64,000 nucleotides of DNA from Cutibacterium modestum. GTDB lineage: Bacteria; Actinomycetota; Actinomycetes; Propionibacteriales; Propionibacteriaceae. Shown one piece after another: positions 38,947-48,224 of the stretch. A program made the translations under genes and the position numbers. The notes under the pieces were generated by a model that ran no database searches, was not told the origin of the DNA, and saw only the letters and a program-made list of their open reading frames with translations. Where the stretch lies: positions 62,001-126,000 of the forward strand of contig NZ_BJEN01000001.1 in NCBI RefSeq assembly GCF_008326345.1. The letters are read 5' to 3'. How positions within the stretch are numbered: position 1 is the stretch's first letter; every line of letters starts with the position of its first letter.

Positions 38947-39849
38947 GTGAATAGGATCAGCGATGTCCGGGTCGTCGGGCGGCCGTTATTAGACCGCTGT
39001 CATGCCGATCGGGACGATGAGAATGCTAACCGGGTTAGGTGGAATGATCCGGCCGCCCAATTGTTGCTTATTGATCCGCACGACAAGGTCGTTATGGCTG
39101 ATGGCCGGGTGGTCGCGGTTCCGACCGAGGGCGAGCGTGACGACCAGCGTGACCTGCTACTTGGTGTCGTTGACGGCGTGCCTTGGTTCGCGCGTCGTAC
39201 TAGTGAGCCGCGACCAGCGGCCCGGAGCTTGCGCACGGTTGACCTTGTCCCAGTTGATCGGGAACTCGTCATGTCGGCAGTTGCAGCGCTGGCTTGGCAT
39301 GAGAGCCACCCGCTTTGTCCGCGTTGTGGGCGGTCTACCCACATCACGAGTGGTGGGCCGGTTCGGGTCTGTCCTCAGGGGCATCGAATATTCCCTCGCA
39401 CAGACCCAGCAATTATCACCGCCGTCCTTGATGGCGAAGACCGCATCGTGCTCGCTCGTCAGCACTCTTGGGAGCCGCATCGCAGGTCAGTGTTGGCAGG
39501 ATTCATCGAAGCCGGCGAATCTGCAGAGCATGCAGTAGTGCGCGAAGCTGCCGAAGAAACAAACCTGACAATCACCTCGGCGTGCTACGTAGGTTCGCAG
39601 GTGTGGCCGTTCCCCCGGTCACTCATGTTCGGCTACGTAGCTCGGGCGAGTGGGGCCATCGATGTCGGCCACGATGAGCTAGCGGAGGCTGATTTTCTCA
39701 GCCGTCAGGAGGTGTCTGACCAGGTTGATGCTGGTCACCTTCAGCTGCCGCCAACCCTGTCGATAGCACGAGCCCTCATTGATGCATGGTTGGAATACCG
39801 GCTTCCGAAACCAGAGAGCGGGTTCGACTTATTGGGCTCACCGACATGA
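38947..39849 (+). CDS. nudC: NADH/NAD diphosphatase, Nudix family (NudC-like)
   Basis: Hydrolyses NADH to NMNH and AMP; E. coli NudC also removes NAD caps from RNA. The 300 residues have an N-terminal domain, a zinc site (CPRCGRSTHITSGGPVRVCPQGH, in which a His follows the third Cys), RTDPAIITAVLD, a Nudix box (GFIEAGESAEHAVVREAAEETNL) and SQVWPFPRSLM, a one-residue variant of the SQPWPFP signature that separates this subfamily. In the Nudix box the usual glycine after REUXEEX is Asn. Start GTG 38947. The stop overlaps the convergent recD end by 12 bases. Confidence 0.9.
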   Translation: MNRISDVRVVGRPLLDRCHADRDDENANRVRWNDPAAQLLLIDPHDKVVMADGRVVAVPTEGERDDQRDLLLGVVDGVPWFARRTSEPRPAARSLRTVDLVPVDRELVMSAVAALAWHESHPLCPRCGRSTHITSGGPVRVCPQGHRIFPRTDPAIITAVLDGEDRIVLARQHSWEPHRRSVLAGFIEAGESAEHAVVREAAEETNLTITSACYVGSQVWPFPRSLMFGYVARASGAIDVGHDELAEADFLSRQEVSDQVDAGHLQLPPTLSIARALIDAWLEYRLPKPESGFDLLGSPT

Positions 39850-41760
39850 CGGCACATTGACGTTGAGAGCCCGGTCGCACGAGGAAGTGCGATTCTCCTC
39901 CCAACGTCGCTGAATCCCAGAGCGTCGATCATTGGCCCGGTCAATTGCCCGCTCTACCGACTCTTTGGTGCCCACCACGCTGAGGTGCTCACGGGCACGC
40001 GTGATCGCGGTGTAGAACAACTCGCGAGTGAGGAGGGGCGAGTCGGGTGGTGGCAGGATCACCGTCACGTCCGTGAACTGGCTGCCCTGCGCTTTGTGAA
40101 TGGTCATGGCCTGTAGTGGTTGCAACGATGGGATGAGGGAACACGGCAGCCGTCTCGGGGCTCCACCGGGTCCAGGTAGAGCCACCGTCGGGATGGGGCG
40201 TGTTTCAACAACGACGCCGCAGTCACCGTTATTGATTCCCAACTGCGCGAGGTTGTGCGTCACGATCGCAGTTTCACCGAGAGCCCACCGGCTCTGGTCA
40301 ACGCCGGGCAACACATCTGAGAGCACAGCAACCATGCGTTGCGACCACTCATCTACTCCGTATGGCCCTTCTCGGTGAGCGCACAACAGTCGGTGGGCGT
40401 CGACGAGTTTGAGCGCGGCGGCGTCGGCACCCTCCTCGGTCAGTTCAAGCATGTGCGCCCCGGTACGTGCGATCACGTTCGCAACCGCCGGGAGGTCGGA
40501 CATAGTGATGCTCGCTGGGTCGGCGTCGATCCATGTGATGCTGTGACGGTCGCTGTTCGCAACGCTGTCATCGGGGAAAGGCGGGGTTACTTTTGCGGCT
40601 GCTACCAATATGTCCAACGCAGCACTGGTGTCACCCTCACGCACCGCCTCTGACAACCGTGCGATATCTCCCCTAGAGCGGTGATTGTGGGTGAGGATTG
40701 TGACGGGAAGTCGTGCTTGGAGAGTGTCAGCTGACGACACGATATCTGCCAAGACGCTACCGGCATCCACTGAGACGAGCTGGCCTGGGTCCCCCACGAG
40801 GATGAGACGAGTTCCAGGCCCGATTGCAGACAGGAGGTTAGCGGCCAGAGGTAGAGACAGCATCGACGCTTCATCAACAACGACGACTCCAAATGGAAGC
40901 TTGTGCTGCTCGTCATATCCAAATGAGGTCCCCGGCCCCTGCCATTTCAGCAGTGAGTGGACGGTGGCTGCGTCAGCAACGAGGGGTTTCAGGTCGTCGG
41001 GCATACGCTCAGACACCTGCGAAACGGAGTCACGCAAGCGTGCCGCGGCTTTGCCGCTGGGGGCTGCGAGGGCCACGGCTCCAAGGCGCGGGTCAGCCTG
41101 CTGGAGAGCCGCCAAGAGGGTACATACCGTGGTAGTCTTTCCCGTCCCTGGGCCGCCCGCGAGGACACTAATCCGGTGCGTAATTGCTGCAACGGCAGCA
41201 TCAGCTTGAGCCGGGTCCAGAACGATCCCGGAGGCTGCTAAGGAACTGCTGACGTTGGCAACAACATCGTCAGCGGACACAGGGCCTTGGCTTGGTGGAT
41301 CCGCAGCGAGGACAGCGAGATCGCGGGCGACATCATGTTCAGCCTGCCAGTACTTCTCTAGGTAGACCATGCCGTCATCAAGACGAGCCGGCAACCGATT
41401 GAGCGGATCCTCGCGGTCAGCAACAACGGGACTTGCTTTTAACGCCGTTAGCCACTTGCCAGGGTCTGGCCAATCCAATTCTGCGAACAGTGCTGCCTGG
41501 TCACTACTTTCGATGTCTGGAATTGCCGGATCAAGAACCTGACGGCGGACGACATCTGCGATTTCATGGGGATCCCAGAACACTGAGCCACGCCGGAGTT
41601 CACGGCATGATAGAGCGACGGCGAGACTGACGTCACCATTTGTTTCGCCACCGATGCGGCAGACCAGATTGGCTAAATGGATATCACTGGATTCGAGGAC
41701 TCCGGCTCGGGCGAAAGGCTCTAGCCGTTCTCCTGCTCCAACCGGTACGAGGTCAGCCAT
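39838..41760 (-). CDS. recD: Exodeoxyribonuclease V subunit alpha, RecD
   Basis: The 5'-3' helicase of RecBCD, 640 residues. An N-terminal RecD-specific domain precedes Walker A LAGGPGTGKTTT (about residues 200-211), ALAAPSGKAAARL, VVVDEASMLSLPL (motif II), LVGDPGQLVSVDAGSVL, and the late UvrD-C-like MTIHKAQGSQFTDV with YTAITRAREHLSV. Start ATG 41760, six bases from GGGAGG, overlapping the end of recB by eight bases. Last gene of recC-recB-recD, converging on nudC. Confidence 0.92.
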   Translation of the reverse strand: MADLVPVGAGERLEPFARAGVLESSDIHLANLVCRIGGETNGDVSLAVALSCRELRRGSVFWDPHEIADVVRRQVLDPAIPDIESSDQAALFAELDWPDPGKWLTALKASPVVADREDPLNRLPARLDDGMVYLEKYWQAEHDVARDLAVLAADPPSQGPVSADDVVANVSSSLAASGIVLDPAQADAAVAAITHRISVLAGGPGTGKTTTVCTLLAALQQADPRLGAVALAAPSGKAAARLRDSVSQVSERMPDDLKPLVADAATVHSLLKWQGPGTSFGYDEQHKLPFGVVVVDEASMLSLPLAANLLSAIGPGTRLILVGDPGQLVSVDAGSVLADIVSSADTLQARLPVTILTHNHRSRGDIARLSEAVREGDTSAALDILVAAAKVTPPFPDDSVANSDRHSITWIDADPASITMSDLPAVANVIARTGAHMLELTEEGADAAALKLVDAHRLLCAHREGPYGVDEWSQRMVAVLSDVLPGVDQSRWALGETAIVTHNLAQLGINNGDCGVVVETRPIPTVALPGPGGAPRRLPCSLIPSLQPLQAMTIHKAQGSQFTDVTVILPPPDSPLLTRELFYTAITRAREHLSVVGTKESVERAIDRANDRRSGIQRRWEENRTSSCDRALNVNVPSCR

Positions 41761-44700
41761 GAATACCTCCCAACCGCTCACTGATCGCCTCAATGAGCTC
41801 AGGTTTCGGATGCCAGGTGAAAACCCCGTCGGACATGTCGCCGTCAGATATCGGACGATGAGCCATACCGCGAACGAAAAGGTAGCCGATGGGGCCGAGG
41901 TGGGTTGCGGGATCGTATCCAGGGTGGCTTGACGCCAGGAATCGATGCAAGGCTGCCGAATACAACAAGCCTTGTAGCGGGTAGTGAGAACTGAACATCA
42001 TGGCCCTCATCGTGTGTGCGTCATACATACGAGGAGTTAGTTTCGAGACCCCAGGAATCCGATTCGTCTTGTAATCGACAACCAGATAACGACCATCGGG
42101 GCGCCTCAACACCGCGTCGATCGAACCTGTAAGAAAGCCGTGCAATGCTTGGTTGCCATTGGGGATATGAACCAGCATCTTGCCATAACCGCTAATGGGG
42201 TCATCCGGTGGCACCAGGCTCGGATCGCAGAGGGGAGACGCTAGATCTGCCATAGTCGCCGACCCTCCGGACTGGGACATGGCAAGTTCGAAATTCATTT
42301 CGGCCAGTCGATCTGCCGGAGAAAAATCTGCCAACGTCATGCCCGGGGCCAAAGATCCGAGATCGCTATGAAGGACCTGCTCCAAACCGGCGGCAAGGTC
42401 AGCTGGTGGGACGTCTGGTAGGGGAGATGTTCGAAGGGTCCTGCGGGTGATTGCCAGTACCTCGGCGGAAAGGTCGGTAGCTGAGGTATCGATGTACTCA
42501 AGGACCGCGTGGACCAGACTGCCGAAGGAGGTTCCACCTGGTAGCCCACACAGACCGGGGGCAGTGTCGTCGACGGATTTGTCGTCCACGGGTTCGTCGA
42601 TGAGAGTATTCGCCAGTGTCGGCACAGCTGCATGGAGGTCGGCCGTCAAACCTGAATATGAGGTTCGGACAAATGCGGTGTCGACCGGTCGCGTTAGCGT
42701 CCGAGGGACGACGCGGGCGCGAGATTGGGTGGTGGCCGTCGGGGTAAGGCATCTCTGGTTAGCAGGTGCTATCGCTGTGGCGATCGGTCCAGAATTGAGC
42801 CAGGGGAAAGTTCCCGGAACAGTCCCGGCATTGCCTAGGCCGAGCTTGCCTGTCGCACGGTCCATCTCTACGAGACGTTGGAAGGCCGACCACGAATGTC
42901 GCTGAGGGCAAGGAGACCACCACAAACGCACGGCAGATCGAGCGCGGGTCAGGGCGACATATAGTAGGCGAAGATTCTCGCCACGCTCATCCTCTTCGTG
43001 GCTCTCGACTGCTATAGCACGATCGGCGCCTTGCGAGCTGATGTCCAGCACGCGCCGTTGCCCGTCATGCCACACGACCGGACCACTGATGCTCTTTTTG
43101 GGCGCCCATGCGCTAGCGATGTCGGGCAATAACACGACGGGGAACCCAAGCCCTTTTGCCTCATGGATAGTCATGATGGTGACGGCCTGTTGGTCGCTAT
43201 CAAGGCGGCGGGGATCGTCGTCCCCCGCCTGTTGCTGTTGCTCGCGGATCCATGCCGCGGTTGCCGTCGCCGTCAACATTCCTTTACAGGCTGCAATATG
43301 TGCCTTTTGTGCAACCTGACGTAGGTCGGTGACATACCGCTCGCCACCCGTCATGCTCACTAGACGCGTCAGCACATCGGGACGATGAAGGGCAGCCTCA
43401 ATGGTTCCCCATACCCCCGTCATCGTCCACGTACTCGACCATCGAGCCAGGTCAATCGCGAGGTCAGAGCGCACTCGCGAATCCGATGCCGCTAAATCGG
43501 CGGGGGTCGCACCGATGAGGTCAGACAGGCACAACCTGGTCCGCAGCCGTTCATCAGTATTATCGAGAGCTTCGAGCAGGGTCACAAGATCGTCGGCAGC
43601 CTGAGACGACCACACCGATAAGGCGCCAGAAAATACAGCAGGCTGGTGAGCCTGTGACAGCGCTGCCGCAAGCTCAGCACCCCTACGACGCCTTCGCACT
43701 AAGATGGCGATGTCGTTGGGGCGAAGTGGCCTTACCTCGCCGTCGTCATCGGTAACGACTGTCCCGCCCTCAAGCATCATGATGACCTGATTGACGAGGT
43801 CTTCAGTGACCAGTCGATCAGATGCCGTCGTATCTAACCGCACGTTAGCAGGAGCTTGTATGCAGCGGATCTGGAATGGCTGAGACCAAGAGTAGTGCGG
43901 CCCATTGGTGGCTGCAGTAGCGATTCGGGATTCTTGATGACGAGCCGTCACCGACCCCATGGGGATGCCGTGGCCCAATTGTGCGCTGCCAAAGAGGGTG
44001 TTGATGGCCTCGACAATGGTCTTATCAGTTCGGTAGTTGACGTCGAGATGGAGGACATAGCTGGCAGACTGGGCCGCATCTTGGTAGGCGTGGACGTCGG
44101 CCCCGCGGAAGGCATAGATCGACTGTTTTGGATCTCCGATCAGCCAAAGATTGCTGTGGCCATGAAAGGCACGCTGCAATGTCTCCCATTGCAGAGGATC
44201 AGTGTCTTGGAACTCGTCAACCATGACGAGTCGAAACCGGTTAGCGAGTGTTGCGCAAGCTAAAGGGCCGCGATCTGAGTCACGAAGAGCGTCGACAAGA
44301 TCGCTAATGAGGTCGTCAAAGGTATGAAGCGCCCGCAATCTAGAACGCTTTCGGACGTCTTTGCGTACTGACTGCGCCCACATCAAGTCTTGCGCGGAGA
44401 CCTGCATATCCTCTTTGGAGGAGATCGGAACTTCGCCGTATTTGACGGCGACATCGCAAGACAACTCGCGCTTCTCACGCACCGAGGGCGGATGATCACA
44501 ATCGAGGTACCGCGCCAGGTAGTGGTCATCAGAAACCTCGGTCGCTAAGGGGGTGAGATCAGTCATGAGGACCGAGGATGGGTCGTGGTCTGACAGCACC
44601 CCTAGTTCCACAAGCATTCGGGAAGCGAACTCATGGGTCGTGGTAATGACCGCCTTATCGAAGGCGTCGAGAGCGGACTCCACTCGTGTCAGGCCGTCCT

Positions 44701-44989
44701 GGCCAAGCCTAATAAGCGCCTCATCGCAGGGGTCAGAGGGTTTTCGGGAGCCTGCTAGCAACGAACGAGTGTTGACAAGGCGCTCGTAGACCCGCCCGCG
44801 TAACTCGCGAGCAGCTGAGCGGTTGAAGGTCACCAGGAGCAGGTTCTCCATGTGAACCATGCCAGTTGCGATAGCCTTTGCGCATACCGCTGAGATAGTC
44901 CATGTCTTGCCGGTTCCGGCGCTTGCTGCAAGCAGGACAGTTCCTCGTGGCAGCGATTGAGTGATGTCAAAGGGGGTGCTGGTTGTCAT
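41753..44989 (-). CDS. recB: Exodeoxyribonuclease V subunit beta, RecB
   Basis: The 3'-5' helicase and sole nuclease of RecBCD, 1078 residues. Walker A LAASAGTGKTWT (residues about 20-31), TFNRSAARELRGRV, motif II LVMVDEFQDTDPLQW, motif III LIGDPKQSIYAFRGAD, motif V TIHEAKGLGFPVVLL, motif VI YVALTRARSAVRLWW, and a C-terminal nuclease with GTSFGSLVHAVLE and YLVVDYKTNRI. The ATG 44989 overlaps the recC stop as ATGA; a longer open frame upstream is inside recC. The motif order, with DEFQDTD and the ARxAVRLWW end, is RecB rather than AddA. Confidence 0.92.
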   Translation of the reverse strand: MTTSTPFDITQSLPRGTVLLAASAGTGKTWTISAVCAKAIATGMVHMENLLLVTFNRSAARELRGRVYERLVNTRSLLAGSRKPSDPCDEALIRLGQDGLTRVESALDAFDKAVITTTHEFASRMLVELGVLSDHDPSSVLMTDLTPLATEVSDDHYLARYLDCDHPPSVREKRELSCDVAVKYGEVPISSKEDMQVSAQDLMWAQSVRKDVRKRSRLRALHTFDDLISDLVDALRDSDRGPLACATLANRFRLVMVDEFQDTDPLQWETLQRAFHGHSNLWLIGDPKQSIYAFRGADVHAYQDAAQSASYVLHLDVNYRTDKTIVEAINTLFGSAQLGHGIPMGSVTARHQESRIATAATNGPHYSWSQPFQIRCIQAPANVRLDTTASDRLVTEDLVNQVIMMLEGGTVVTDDDGEVRPLRPNDIAILVRRRRRGAELAAALSQAHQPAVFSGALSVWSSQAADDLVTLLEALDNTDERLRTRLCLSDLIGATPADLAASDSRVRSDLAIDLARWSSTWTMTGVWGTIEAALHRPDVLTRLVSMTGGERYVTDLRQVAQKAHIAACKGMLTATATAAWIREQQQQAGDDDPRRLDSDQQAVTIMTIHEAKGLGFPVVLLPDIASAWAPKKSISGPVVWHDGQRRVLDISSQGADRAIAVESHEEDERGENLRLLYVALTRARSAVRLWWSPCPQRHSWSAFQRLVEMDRATGKLGLGNAGTVPGTFPWLNSGPIATAIAPANQRCLTPTATTQSRARVVPRTLTRPVDTAFVRTSYSGLTADLHAAVPTLANTLIDEPVDDKSVDDTAPGLCGLPGGTSFGSLVHAVLEYIDTSATDLSAEVLAITRRTLRTSPLPDVPPADLAAGLEQVLHSDLGSLAPGMTLADFSPADRLAEMNFELAMSQSGGSATMADLASPLCDPSLVPPDDPISGYGKMLVHIPNGNQALHGFLTGSIDAVLRRPDGRYLVVDYKTNRIPGVSKLTPRMYDAHTMRAMMFSSHYPLQGLLYSAALHRFLASSHPGYDPATHLGPIGYLFVRGMAHRPISDGDMSDGVFTWHPKPELIEAISERLGGIHG

Positions 44990-47900
44990 GCTATCCCCCC
45001 AGGATTCGAAAACTGGGCCATCGTTGGTTGTGAAGGCCCAACTCCTCTGGATGCTTGGATAATCGGATTGAACAGCCATCCTGAAAGTTCCTCCAGGGTG
45101 GTACCCAACTCATGACAGCGTGCGATGAGTTCACCCACATCGGTTCCCAAGAAGGCAGCCCAGTTCGCATCCCGCTCCCGCAACCACTGCACCTGGAGGG
45201 CGCTGTTTCCGGTGCGGTAGTCGTTGCACGCCATGGGAGGCAACCCGACAAGCGCATGTGCTAACTTCACAGGTAATGGGATGAGCTGTTGGTTGCTCCA
45301 CCAGGCGAGTCGGGCGAGCCCAGCTAAGATGTCGCGGGCATGGTCGGGGGCTGGGGCGGCCATCTGCAGGACGCCGTCGCTGGATACAAGAGCTCCAAAC
45401 CATTCGGCTTCGTCAGTCGCGACAGTCACAGCGAGCAGGTCGATCCACAGGTTGAGGAGTGGCCTGGCGTTCGCCCGGGTCGCAACGGCATGGACAATCT
45501 GATGGCCCCTCACACCGACTCGACCACGTAGGTGAACTGGGTGCATAGGATCGACAATGAGTTCGTCAGGCCACAGCAACTGAGGGCTGTTACCCTCAAC
45601 GAGGTCGAGGCCAATTTCGATGAACTGTTCGTCCTGGTTGTTGCGGAGCCGATTAGCCGTCTGAGAAATCCGCATCGCGTCTTCAGCCAAAAGGGTGACG
45701 AGGCGCTGACCCAGGCGTCCGGGAGGAGTAGAACCGCGGAGCCGTTCGGCATCGATGGCGTCGTCTGGCAGAGACCCGTGTTCCAGGTCGGCCAGAATAC
45801 GGGAACGTATCCAGTATTTGTCCAACGAGTTTGGAGCAAGTGGAAGGGCGACCGCAAGCTCGGTAGATCTTTCATTAGCTGGTGCACCGACACGAGCTCG
45901 CAACAGCGTCCGTGCCGGGTGAGACAGAGCAAGAGTGAGGTCGGCAGGGGACATTCGGGACTCAGGCAGCTCAGTCACCGGAGGCAAAACGATGCGATGA
46001 GGTCGAGGCTGTGAACCAGGATGACACCGTGCCGCTGCGGCCGCTGCGTCGTCGAATCCACTCCAAGAGGTGCCACTGCGATCAGAGAATTCATCGATGG
46101 AAAAGGGTTGCAAACCGTGATTGACGTGACGCGGTGCTATGGACCGCGCTGCTAGAGCTTGGGAGAGTGTTGTCGTAAAGGGGCCTGGTAGCACGGGGAG
46201 ATTGCTCACGGGGTTACGCGCCTGCCTCACGACGACCAGGAGAGTCCTGGCCGACAGGGCGACGTCAAGAAGGTTCTGACGTGTTTGAGCAGCGGGATCG
46301 AGACTTTCATCTCGCAAGCCTTGAAGGGGATCGGCATGAACAACATCGTGGTCGGGATCAACAATAATCACGACCTCATGGTCGACAGGGGAGAGTTCAC
46401 CCGGACGGCACACCTGAATCGATCCATCAAACCAGCTGTACCGGCCGTGATGGACGTCTGTGAGCCAGTTGAGGAGGTCGATGATTTCCTGACGATCAAA
46501 CTCCCTGTCTTCTGCGACTCCTTGTAAGCCTGTCAGCAGAGCGAGAGTCTCTAGCGTCGATTGAGGGGCATCTACGGGAGCGGCAGTGAGGTTATCAGCG
46601 ATCTCACTGACTCGGTGACTCCAGGTGGTAATCGATGCGGGTGCTTCAGTGTCGAGGAACGCCTTGCGTATACGGGATACGAGTTCGGCGAGTTTCCCGA
46701 CGACGGGGATTGTTGTCGATCCGACATCAGTAATTGGCGTGACCGTCCCCAGATGAGTTGGTGGGGCAGACGACATCGCGATGGCGAGAACCATCCTTTC
46801 GGTGCCAGCCAGCCAGGTCGATTGCCTAATCCGACCTAGTCCCACCTTTTCCCGTGCGGCAGGGTCAACTCCCCACCGGATATCGGCTTGGCTCACTAGC
46901 CTTTCAATTGTTTCCTGGTCGTCATCGGAGAATCCGAATCGGGCTTGCACCGCGGGCATGGCGCACAGGCTGAGTAAGTCTTGTCCCGTGGCACGCGAGG
47001 ACGCCAGGCCCAAGATGGTCGTCACTGCTTCAGTGACGGGATTGGCATGCTCACGTGGCGCAGGGGTCGTGAATCGCAACTGATGTGCGGGATGATCGGT
47101 ATTTGCCAAAGTCCCGGCGGAAAGAAGGTGGGCGGTGTCCTGGCGCCCGCAGCATACGACGACGATGTCCCTGGGTTCCAAGGTTGGGTAGTCAGCGAGA
47201 GCGGCGCACACTGCATCGCGTACTACTTCGGCCTGGCGATCAGCTCCGTGGCAGTGGTGCATTTCAACGGTTGGCAGCTCTGTGTGGCGGGCATTCGCAG
47301 CGCTTTGGGCCGTGCGGATGGACGACGATGTCCACCGTGCGGTAGTAGCAGAGCGCACCCGGTCAAAGGTTCGCCACGGATCCGCGCCACCGATGCCATG
47401 ATCGAGATGGATGATGGAGACATTGTGCGAAGACGATAACGCCTCCGCCATATTGACGTCGTGTTGAGCCGTGGCCGTCGACGAGAACCATACGATTGGT
47501 GGCTCAAACTGTTCGTGAGTGAGTATCGCCTTGACGAGGAGCTGGTGTCGAGTCACAGGGTCAGGGACATGGCACGGCTCGGCGAGGAGGGCACGCCACA
47601 GCGGGGCCCACCATGCGCGGGCGGGATCCAACCGGTTACCTGCAAGGTCAGCATCATCTCGGTGAGATATAGGGTCCTGCACATCAGCCCAGGCACTCAA
47701 GACCTCGTGAGAGTCGCGAGCCAGTGCATAGATCGCGTCTGCGGCTTGACGCGCAGTTGTCCATGCTGCACGTGGTACCCCCCGTCGACGACTGGCCTCC
47801 AGATGAGCCGAAACGATCTCAAAGCCGAGGGGATTGGTCTCGATGAGGCGAGAGATACGCAGCGCAAGGGGCCCGAGCTGCCACGGGTCGGTTTCCCGCT

Positions 47901-48138
47901 CGATTCCCAGGAGATCTTCCTCGAGTCGGGCTCGTAGACCTTGCGGGGTCGTTGTATCGATACCGGCGGCGATTCCATGACGACGGGCAAGGGATTGCAG
48001 CAGGGCCCGAGACTGAGCATTGCCAGGAGCAACCAGAATCGGCCGAACAAATGGATCGCTCGTGGGCTCCGACAAGGCAGCTACAACGGCATCGCGGACA
48101 TCACTCCAAGAATGAACGACCTTCACCACACCCGTCAT
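44986..48138 (-). CDS. recC: Exodeoxyribonuclease V subunit gamma, RecC
   Basis: Scaffold and recognition subunit of RecBCD, 1050 residues. RecC is a dead SF1 helicase plus a dead nuclease fold and has few motifs. Recognition rests on position 5' of recB and on family blocks such as LVAPGNAQSRALLQSLARRHG, MHHCHGADRQAEVVRDAV, DIVVVCCGRQDT, FSDDDQETIERLVSQADIRWGVD and the late HLRGRVGVRGHQIVHA. ATG 48138 has AGGAGG seven bases upstream. An 8+8 palindrome lies 20 bases upstream in the divergent space shared with uvrD2. Confidence 0.88.
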   Translation of the reverse strand: MTGVVKVVHSWSDVRDAVVAALSEPTSDPFVRPILVAPGNAQSRALLQSLARRHGIAAGIDTTTPQGLRARLEEDLLGIERETDPWQLGPLALRISRLIETNPLGFEIVSAHLEASRRRGVPRAAWTTARQAADAIYALARDSHEVLSAWADVQDPISHRDDADLAGNRLDPARAWWAPLWRALLAEPCHVPDPVTRHQLLVKAILTHEQFEPPIVWFSSTATAQHDVNMAEALSSSHNVSIIHLDHGIGGADPWRTFDRVRSATTARWTSSSIRTAQSAANARHTELPTVEMHHCHGADRQAEVVRDAVCAALADYPTLEPRDIVVVCCGRQDTAHLLSAGTLANTDHPAHQLRFTTPAPREHANPVTEAVTTILGLASSRATGQDLLSLCAMPAVQARFGFSDDDQETIERLVSQADIRWGVDPAAREKVGLGRIRQSTWLAGTERMVLAIAMSSAPPTHLGTVTPITDVGSTTIPVVGKLAELVSRIRKAFLDTEAPASITTWSHRVSEIADNLTAAPVDAPQSTLETLALLTGLQGVAEDREFDRQEIIDLLNWLTDVHHGRYSWFDGSIQVCRPGELSPVDHEVVIIVDPDHDVVHADPLQGLRDESLDPAAQTRQNLLDVALSARTLLVVVRQARNPVSNLPVLPGPFTTTLSQALAARSIAPRHVNHGLQPFSIDEFSDRSGTSWSGFDDAAAAAARCHPGSQPRPHRIVLPPVTELPESRMSPADLTLALSHPARTLLRARVGAPANERSTELAVALPLAPNSLDKYWIRSRILADLEHGSLPDDAIDAERLRGSTPPGRLGQRLVTLLAEDAMRISQTANRLRNNQDEQFIEIGLDLVEGNSPQLLWPDELIVDPMHPVHLRGRVGVRGHQIVHAVATRANARPLLNLWIDLLAVTVATDEAEWFGALVSSDGVLQMAAPAPDHARDILAGLARLAWWSNQQLIPLPVKLAHALVGLPPMACNDYRTGNSALQVQWLRERDANWAAFLGTDVGELIARCHELGTTLEELSGWLFNPIIQASRGVGPSQPTMAQFSNPGGIA

Positions 48139-48157
48139 CGACGCACCTCCTCGTGAT

Positions 48158-48178
48158 AGTTCGGCCTTCTGCCGAACT
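48158..48178. promoter_or_regulatory. Palindrome in the recC-uvrD2 divergent intergenic region
   Basis: AGTTCGGC-cttct-GCCGAACT, perfect 8-base arms. It lies between the divergently transcribed recC and uvrD2, a natural operator position. It is not the mycobacterial SOS box (CGAACRNRYGTTCG) because the half-sites are in the opposite order. Confidence 0.5.
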
Positions 48179-48224
48179 GAACGGTCAGTCTAGGTGCGAG
48201 GCATGACAGGTTGACGAGCCAGTT

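Noticed and set aside
48158-48178. LexA/SOS box between recC and uvrD2
   Set aside because: The half-sites run AGTTCGGC...GCCGAACT, opposite in order to the CGAAC-N4-GTTCG actinobacterial box; kept only as an unassigned palindrome.
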